A program made the position numbers and the translations under genes. 36,035 bases of DNA from Acidobacteriota bacterium (GTDB lineage: Bacteria; Acidobacteriota; UBA6911; RPQK01; JADFOI01), in the NCBI GenBank assembly GCA_022562935.1, contig JADFOI010000022.1, positions 1-36,035 on the forward strand, read 5' to 3'. Below are positions 31,043 through 36,035 of the stretch, piece after piece. The first letter of the stretch is position 1. The number at the start of each line of letters is the position of its first letter. The notes under the pieces are model-generated. The model ran no database searches. It worked only from the letters and a program-made list of their open reading frames with translations, and was not told where the DNA came from.

Positions 31043-33652
31043 CTATTTCGCCTCGAACCAGGAGTGGCCCACCGCAAGATCGACCTGAAGCGGGACCCTC
31101 AATTCAGCCACCTTTTCCATCTGCTCTTTAACCATCTTTTTGAGCTTCTCGACTTCCGAGTTCTCCACTTCGAAAACAAGCTCATCGTGGACTTGAGAGA
31201 TAAGTTTACTTTTGAGTTTCTGCCGGCAAATCTCTCCGTCGATAGCAACCATGGCCTTTTTGATCAGGTCGGCCGCCGTTCCTTGAATCGGAGCGTTGAT
31301 GGCTGTTCGTTCAGCGAAGTTTCTAGAATGGTGGTTCTTGCTACGAATCTCCGGGATGGGTCGAATTCGTCCGAAAAGAGTCCTGACATATCCTGTTTCA
31401 TAAACCTCGGCCAGGGTTTGATCGATCCAGGTCTTTACTCCCTGGTATTTCTTGAAATAGTTATCGATAAACCGTTGGGCCTCGTTGCGAGTGATTTTCA
31501 GACTTTGGGCTAAGCCAAAGGCACTCAGGCCATACATGATCCCAAAATTGATCACCTTGGCATGGCGGCGAAACTCCTGGGGGTTCATCATGGCATTCAT
31601 CCCGAAGACTTCCTGGGCGGTCCTTGCATGGATATCTTCTCCTTTGAGAAAGGACTCCACCAAAACAGGGTCCTGCGACAGATGAGCCATGACACGAAGC
31701 TCGATTTGAGAATAATCCGCGGATAAAATTCGGTATCCCTGATCAGCAATGAAGGCAAGACGGATCTTTCTTCCCCGCTCACTCTTGATGGGTATATTCT
31801 GGAGATTCGGATTGCTGGATGAGAGCCGTCCAGTGGCCGCCACCATCTGATTGTAGGAAGTGTGAATACGCCCCGTGCGAGGATTCACTAATTTTGGCAA
31901 AGCATCCAAATAGGTATTCTTCAACTTGCTCAGCTCTCGGTAATCGAGAATCAGGCGCGCGATGTCGTAGGTTTCAGCCAACTCCTCCAGAACCTCCACG
32001 CCGGTAGCATAGTGTCCCGCTTTGCGCGTTTTCCTCTTCAACGGTAAATTGAGCTTTTCGAACAAGACAGTGGAAAGTTGGCGGGGCGAGTTCAGGTTGA
32101 ACTCCTCTCCGGAAATCTCAAAAATTTCCTGGGTGAGTCGACTAATTTCTCCTTCCACCTCCTGGGACATCTCCTGGAGCAAGTGACAGTCCACCTTGAC
32201 CCCATGCTCCTCCATACGAGCGAGCACGTGAATCAGCGGCACCTCGATTTCTTCCAGCAGTTCCCCCAGCTTCTTTTCCTCAATCTGCGAAAGCAAGACA
32301 TCGTAGAGTTGAAAGGTGAGGTCGGCCTGCTCGCACAAGATCTCCGCCGACTCCTCACCAAAGAGTCCGGAGTCGTTGCTCTCGCCTTTTCGGAGCTTGT
32401 GCTGGAGATACTCCAGGCCCAACTGGTCCAGGGAAAAATTATTCTGATGCGGTTTCACAAGGTAGGCCATGAGCATGGTGTCGTGAAAAGTCTCTTTGAG
32501 TTTCCACCCCCGCCGTTTGGCAAGAAGATACAGTGGCTTGAGATCGTGAATCACCCACTGTTTCGGCTTCCCCAGTAATTGGCCTACCTGATCCGATTCC
32601 GCATCCAACAGCTCTTGGCTGAGGCACCAGGCCCGGTGGGCCTGATCGGTCACCGAAACCGCCTGCAGAGCCCCTTCAAGATCATTACCCTCCGAATACA
32701 ACAAGGCCAGAGCGGCCCTGCTCCCCTTGATGCGATCTCCCAAGGCTTGCAGATCTTCCCGACTCTCGACTCTCTGGTAGTCGACCGAAGCTGCTTCCTG
32801 AGGAGGAATTAATTCCTCCAGAAGATTCAGGAATTCCAGCTCAACGAAGAGCTCTCGGGCTGCCTGACGATCGGGTTCCGAGATCTCCAACTCCTGCAAA
32901 CAGAGCTCCATGGGCAAGTCGTCGTGAAGGGTCACAAGTTCCAGGCTCTGCTGGATAACGGCTTCATTTTGCTGCAGACTCTCGCGATAGGATTTGCGCG
33001 AAACCTCATCACGACGAGCGAGCAGCTGATCGAGGCTCCCGTACTGTTGGATAAGTCCCCGGGCGCCCTTCTCCCCGATCCCGGGAGCTCCCGGGATATT
33101 GTCCGAAGAATCCCCCACAAGACTCAAAACATCCACGATTCTGTCTGGAGGTACTCCAAACTTCTCCTCGACTTTAGCGGTATCAAAGAGAGTTCCGTTT
33201 CGTGTATCGAGAATGGCAACGTGATCATTGACCAGCTGAAACAAGTCCTTGTCAATGGTGACAATGACCACCTCCAGCCCCTCCTTCTCTGCCTTGCGAG
33301 CCAATGTTCCGATCACATCGTCCGCTTCATATTTTTCATAGGAAAGTATGGGAATACCGAGTACCTCACAGACACGCAGAATATAGGGTATCTGCTTGAC
33401 CAGATCCTCAGGCATAGGAGGACGAGTCGCCTTGTAGTCCGGGTACTGTTCGTGGCGTACCGTTGGGCCGGGCAGATCGATAGCAACCCCCAAGTAGTCG
33501 GGCTTGTCCTCCTTGATCAGTTTTCGCAGCATGTTGGTAAAGCCATAGATTGCATTGGTGGGAAGGCCCTCTGCATTGGTGAGCCCCGAAATGGCATGGT
33601 AGGCACGGTAAATGTGGGACATCCCGTCTACGAGGTAAAGTTTGGCTGCCAC
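31043..33652 (-). CDS. polA: DNA polymerase I
   Basis: A 869-residue polymerase for Okazaki-fragment processing and repair. The N-terminal 5'-nuclease domain (1-290) has KYEADDVIGTLA and LVGDSSDNIPGAPGIG. The middle 3'-5' exonuclease-like domain (about 300-480) has lost the exo I acidic pair: the F-D-T-E-T position reads LLYSEG near 317, and the exo II Asp is replaced in IHDLKPL. Proofreading is therefore probably absent. Polymerase motifs are intact: A (ILSADYSQIELR) near 641, B (RHAKVINFGIMYGLS), C (QVHDELVFEV) near 819. The GTG at 33650-33652 puts AAKLYLVDGMSHIYRAYHAI at the expected N-terminus; upstream codons are repeat sequence. Confidence 0.96.
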   Translation of the reverse strand: MAAKLYLVDGMSHIYRAYHAISGLTNAEGLPTNAIYGFTNMLRKLIKEDKPDYLGVAIDLPGPTVRHEQYPDYKATRPPMPEDLVKQIPYILRVCEVLGIPILSYEKYEADDVIGTLARKAEKEGLEVVIVTIDKDLFQLVNDHVAILDTRNGTLFDTAKVEEKFGVPPDRIVDVLSLVGDSSDNIPGAPGIGEKGARGLIQQYGSLDQLLARRDEVSRKSYRESLQQNEAVIQQSLELVTLHDDLPMELCLQELEISEPDRQAARELFVELEFLNLLEELIPPQEAASVDYQRVESREDLQALGDRIKGSRAALALLYSEGNDLEGALQAVSVTDQAHRAWCLSQELLDAESDQVGQLLGKPKQWVIHDLKPLYLLAKRRGWKLKETFHDTMLMAYLVKPHQNNFSLDQLGLEYLQHKLRKGESNDSGLFGEESAEILCEQADLTFQLYDVLLSQIEEKKLGELLEEIEVPLIHVLARMEEHGVKVDCHLLQEMSQEVEGEISRLTQEIFEISGEEFNLNSPRQLSTVLFEKLNLPLKRKTRKAGHYATGVEVLEELAETYDIARLILDYRELSKLKNTYLDALPKLVNPRTGRIHTSYNQMVAATGRLSSSNPNLQNIPIKSERGRKIRLAFIADQGYRILSADYSQIELRVMAHLSQDPVLVESFLKGEDIHARTAQEVFGMNAMMNPQEFRRHAKVINFGIMYGLSAFGLAQSLKITRNEAQRFIDNYFKKYQGVKTWIDQTLAEVYETGYVRTLFGRIRPIPEIRSKNHHSRNFAERTAINAPIQGTAADLIKKAMVAIDGEICRQKLKSKLISQVHDELVFEVENSEVEKLKKMVKEQMEKVAELRVPLQVDLAVGHSWFEAK

Positions 33653-33665
33653 GGGGGGTATGTTA

Positions 33666-33719
33666 GCACTTTCGTGGATTCGTGCTGTGGTGCTGTGGTG
33701 CTGTCGTGCTGTGGTGGCC
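33666..33719. repeat. octamer repeat (GTGCTGTG) in polA leader
   Basis: About six degenerate 8-bp units; in polA sense CACAGCAC and AGCACGAC, ending 14 nt before the GTG start. Confidence 0.85.
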
Positions 33720-33788
33720 CCAGCAGAGCTGCAGCCTCTGGAGACTGTCTCAAACCATGGCTGAACCAGGTTGTTGTAGGAACATCTC

Positions 33789-33823
33789 CGGAAAGTGGGA
33801 GGCACCTGAGGGTGCCGAATCCG
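33789..33823. repeat. GGCACCT-type hairpin element, copy 2
   Basis: CGGAAAGTGGGAGGCACCT, loop, GGTGCCGAATCCG; the near-identical partner is at 9622-9655. Confidence 0.7.
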
Positions 33824-33868
33824 CTTCGAATGTATCTCGGCTGGTCCATTCCCTCGCTAATGCCTGCC

Positions 33869-33899
33869 CACAGCACGACCGCACCACAGCACGAACGGC
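33869..33899. repeat. octamer repeat in plsC leader
   Basis: CACAGCACGACCGCACCACAG and neighbours: the same octamer family, in plsC sense, 50 nt before its start. Confidence 0.75.
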
Positions 33900-33948
33900 C
33901 GGCCGTTTCCCTTGACCCTCTTCCCGGGCCTGCTTTAGCATTGGCGAA

Positions 33949-34680
33949 GTGTCCACCAACTCTTCTCTGGTGAAAATCAATGCCCTATGGCGGGTGCCCC
34001 TGATTCTGCTCTGGACCGCCGTGATGGCCACGATCAGTGTGGGCCTTTCCGTGGTGGACGGGACGGGAAGCCGACAGCACTGGTGTGCCCGAACCTGGAG
34101 TCGCTTCATCTTCTTTGTGTCCCGAGTGAAGGTCGAGACTCGGGGCCTGGAAGGGTTGGATCTTAACCGAGGATACCTCTTTGCGGCCAATCACCTCAGC
34201 ATATTCGACCACTGGGCCTTCCTCGCCCATCTGCCCTTTCAGTTTGGTTTCGTGGCCAAGGCCTCTTTGTTTCAGTTGCCCTTTTTGGGCTGGCATCTAC
34301 GCCGCTCGGGCAATATCCCCGTCAGCCGTGGCAACCCCAGAGAGACCTTACGGGTTTTTCGCACGGCTGCAGAGAGAATCCAGACGGGCATGTCCTATGT
34401 CATCTACCCGGAAGGAGGGCGGACCGGGGGTGAGGAGGTGGCTCCCTTCAAGCGAGGCAGCCTGCTGTTGGCACGGTACGCAAATGCCCCCATCGTTCCC
34501 GTGACCTTTATCGGAGCCCATCGTAGATTGGTGAGGGGTTCGGTACTGCTCTGTCCGGGAACCATGCAAATGATCATCCATTCTCCTATTGAGTTTGAGG
34601 AGTACAAAGACCTGGATCCGCAAGCTCTAGCGGAAACCGTCCGAGGGAAGATCCAGGAGAGTTACCAACAGGTGTCCTGA
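33949..34680 (+). CDS. plsC: 1-acyl-sn-glycerol-3-phosphate acyltransferase
   Basis: A 243-residue inner-membrane enzyme making phosphatidic acid from lysophosphatidic acid and an acyl donor. A membrane helix is at about 16-37. The catalytic H-x4-D is NHLSIFDHW (H82, D87). Motif II is SGNIPVSRGNPRETL. Motif III is YPEGGRTGG at 153-161, where EGGR replaces the common EGTR. Motif IV is APIVPVTFIGA. The start is GTG at 33949-33951; a later in-frame GTG (residue 8) is possible. The stop is directly followed by the ATG of the next gene. Confidence 0.9.
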   Translation: MSTNSSLVKINALWRVPLILLWTAVMATISVGLSVVDGTGSRQHWCARTWSRFIFFVSRVKVETRGLEGLDLNRGYLFAANHLSIFDHWAFLAHLPFQFGFVAKASLFQLPFLGWHLRRSGNIPVSRGNPRETLRVFRTAAERIQTGMSYVIYPEGGRTGGEEVAPFKRGSLLLARYANAPIVPVTFIGAHRRLVRGSVLLCPGTMQMIIHSPIEFEEYKDLDPQALAETVRGKIQESYQQVS

Positions 34681-35871
34681 ATGGATGATCTCATCGGTAG
34701 AATCCAGCAGGCACTCAGGGATTTCCACCTGTCCGCCTGGCTCTTTTACGGCTTTCAGGATCTCGATCCCATCGCCACCCGCATCCTCCGGTTCGAGCCT
34801 CACCTGTTGGCCACTCGACGCTGGTTTTATCTCATTCCCGAAAAGGGTGAACCCAGCAAACTGGTCCACAGGATCGAATCTTCCATTTTGGATCACCTGC
34901 CCGGCAATAAGGAAATCTACCTGGAATGGGAGCAACTGCAGAAAAAAGTCAAGGGGCTCCTGGGCGGTGTTTCAGCGGTGGCCATGCAATATTCCGAGAA
35001 CAACTCCATACCCTACATCTCGCTTGTGGATGCGGGGACCATCGACCTGGTTCGTGGCTGCGGCACCCAAGTCGTTTCCTCGGGAGATCTCATCCAGCGA
35101 TTTGAGGCGGTCTGGAGCCCCCACCAGGTGGAGCAGCACCGCGCTACAGCTCTTGCCCTGACCTCTATTGTCCAGGCCGCATTTGAGCAGGCTGCGACTG
35201 ACATCTCTTCTCAGGGCGAGACCGACGAGCTGAGCATCCAACGCTTCATTCTGGATCGCTTCGAGAAAGAAGGTTTGCTCACCGAGCATCCTCCTATTGT
35301 GGCGGTGAATGAAAACAGTGCCAACCCTCACTATCAGCCCACCGAAGCGGGATACTCAAAGATTGGTTCTGATGATTTCCTGCTCATTGACTTATGGGCC
35401 AAGTCGAAAAAAGAGAACAGTGTGTATGCCGATATCACCTGGACAGGATTGATGAGTAAGCAGGTGCCCGAAAAACACAGCGAAGTTTTTCAAGTCGTCC
35501 GCCAGGCTCGTGATCAGGGGGTGGATTTTTTGCGCGGGCGTTTTGAGGAAAACAACCTTCCTCAGGGTTGGGAGGTGGACGAGGTCGTTCGAGAGAGCAT
35601 CCGGCAGGCCGGCTACGAAGAATTCTTTGTCCATCGGACCGGTCACAACCTGGGCCGGGAGGTTCACGGCAATGGGGTCCACTTTGACAACCTGGAGACC
35701 CATGACACCCGTTTCGTCATTCCCGGTATCGCCTGTACCATCGAGCCCGGCATCTATCTGGAGGGGGAGTTTGGGGTCCGCAGTGAGATTAACGTGTTTT
35801 TCTCTCAGGACGGACCGGAAGTAACGACACCCCCGCAGAAGGAAGTGTGGAAGCTGACAACTGACAGCTGA
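34681..35871 (+). CDS. M24 family metallopeptidase (Xaa-Pro aminopeptidase-like)
   Basis: A 396-residue cytoplasmic peptidase with an N-terminal creatinase-like domain (1-140) and a pita-bread catalytic domain (about 150-390). All five metal ligands are visible: D237 (LLIDLWAK), D251 (YADITW), H322 (TGHNLG), E355 (TIEPGIY) and E369 (RSEINVF). It probably trims X-Pro peptides. The ATG begins at the base after the plsC stop. The C-terminal KLTTDS and TGA are made of heptamer-repeat sequence. Confidence 0.92.
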   Translation: MDDLIGRIQQALRDFHLSAWLFYGFQDLDPIATRILRFEPHLLATRRWFYLIPEKGEPSKLVHRIESSILDHLPGNKEIYLEWEQLQKKVKGLLGGVSAVAMQYSENNSIPYISLVDAGTIDLVRGCGTQVVSSGDLIQRFEAVWSPHQVEQHRATALALTSIVQAAFEQAATDISSQGETDELSIQRFILDRFEKEGLLTEHPPIVAVNENSANPHYQPTEAGYSKIGSDDFLLIDLWAKSKKENSVYADITWTGLMSKQVPEKHSEVFQVVRQARDQGVDFLRGRFEENNLPQGWEVDEVVRESIRQAGYEEFFVHRTGHNLGREVHGNGVHFDNLETHDTRFVIPGIACTIEPGIYLEGEFGVRSEINVFFSQDGPEVTTPPQKEVWKLTTDS

Positions 35872-36020
35872 CAATAGACCACAGCCGGCAGACCGGCTGA
35901 AATTCAAAATTCAAAATCTCAAAAAAATTCAAAATCTCAAATTCAAAACGAATTCCTTTTTTCTATTTTCTATTTTCTATTTTCTGCGCGCGAAGCGGGC
36001 TTAGAGCGCAGACCACAGAC
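35854..36020. repeat. long composite repeat at the window end
   Basis: Ordered modules: CTGACAA/CTGACAG heptamers (overlapping the M24 gene end), GACCACAGCCGGCAGACCGG, ATTCAAAATTCAAAATCTC units, TTTTCTAT octamers, a GCGCGCGAAGC palindrome, and GCAGACCACAGAC. The module order matches the other composite blocks. Confidence 0.9.
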
Positions 36021-36035
36021 TTCAATCCTTCTCCA

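Larger units (their letters stand above)
33653..33948. other. divergent polA/plsC intergenic region, repeat-filled
   Basis: Holds an octamer array for each flanking gene (33666-33719 for polA, 33869-33899 for plsC, inverted to each other) and the GGCACCT hairpin (33789-33823). Promoters for both genes must lie here, but none is obvious. Confidence 0.65.

Noticed and set aside
33653-33805. N-terminal extension of polA
   Set aside because: It translates octamer repeats, and the conserved polA N-terminus begins at the GTG at 33652.
1-36035. Prophage, integrated element or insertion sequence
   Set aside because: No integrase, transposase, phage structural gene or IS ends were seen; only small palindromes and repeats are present.

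Overview
This is a bacterial chromosome segment from a Gram-negative organism: it encodes a type II secretion system with an outer-membrane secretin. The family mix, the secreted repeat protein and the dispersed short repeats resemble Acidobacteriota or a related phylum. That placement is inference with modest confidence, because the window has no rRNA or other marker that settles taxonomy.

Layout. Positions 1-1620 hold a REP-like palindrome and a secreted protein made of four related beta-sandwich-like modules. Positions 1720-6111 are a small, AT-richer polysaccharide patch: a methyltransferase facing a 1171-residue triple-domain glycosyltransferase with a perfect 42-bp tandem repeat. Positions 6312-7250 hold ECF sigma / zinc-finger anti-sigma pair 1. 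Positions 7305-20542 are one long minus-strand unit: ECF sigma, membrane anti-sigma, an unrecognised exported protein, then gspE-F-G-H-I-J-K-L-M-C-D, a cyclic permutation of the textbook C-to-M order. Positions 20570-22038 hold a RelE/AbrB toxin-antitoxin pair between perfect 65-bp direct repeats, plus degenerate sequence. Then come an M23 peptidase, tmRNA (ssrA), coaE, a conserved protein of unknown function, uvrA, a catalytically dead HtrA-like PDZ protein downstream of ECF/anti-sigma pair 3, polA, plsC and an M24 peptidase.

How the parts work together. The sigma/anti-sigma genes sit at the head of the secretion operon, so the apparatus is probably under envelope-signal control. The third sigma/anti-sigma pair is translationally coupled to a DegS/DegP-like protein whose catalytic triad is lost, which suggests a PDZ sensor rather than a protease. 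uvrA, polA, coaE, ssrA and plsC are ordinary housekeeping genes.

The least expected signal is a mosaic of short-period (7- and 8-bp) degenerate tandem repeats and small palindromes. These fill nearly every gap between genes, including the only three long gaps of the secretion operon. They recur in ordered modules, they form the last codons and stop of four genes, and an octamer family lies in the leader of four others, always in the sense orientation.
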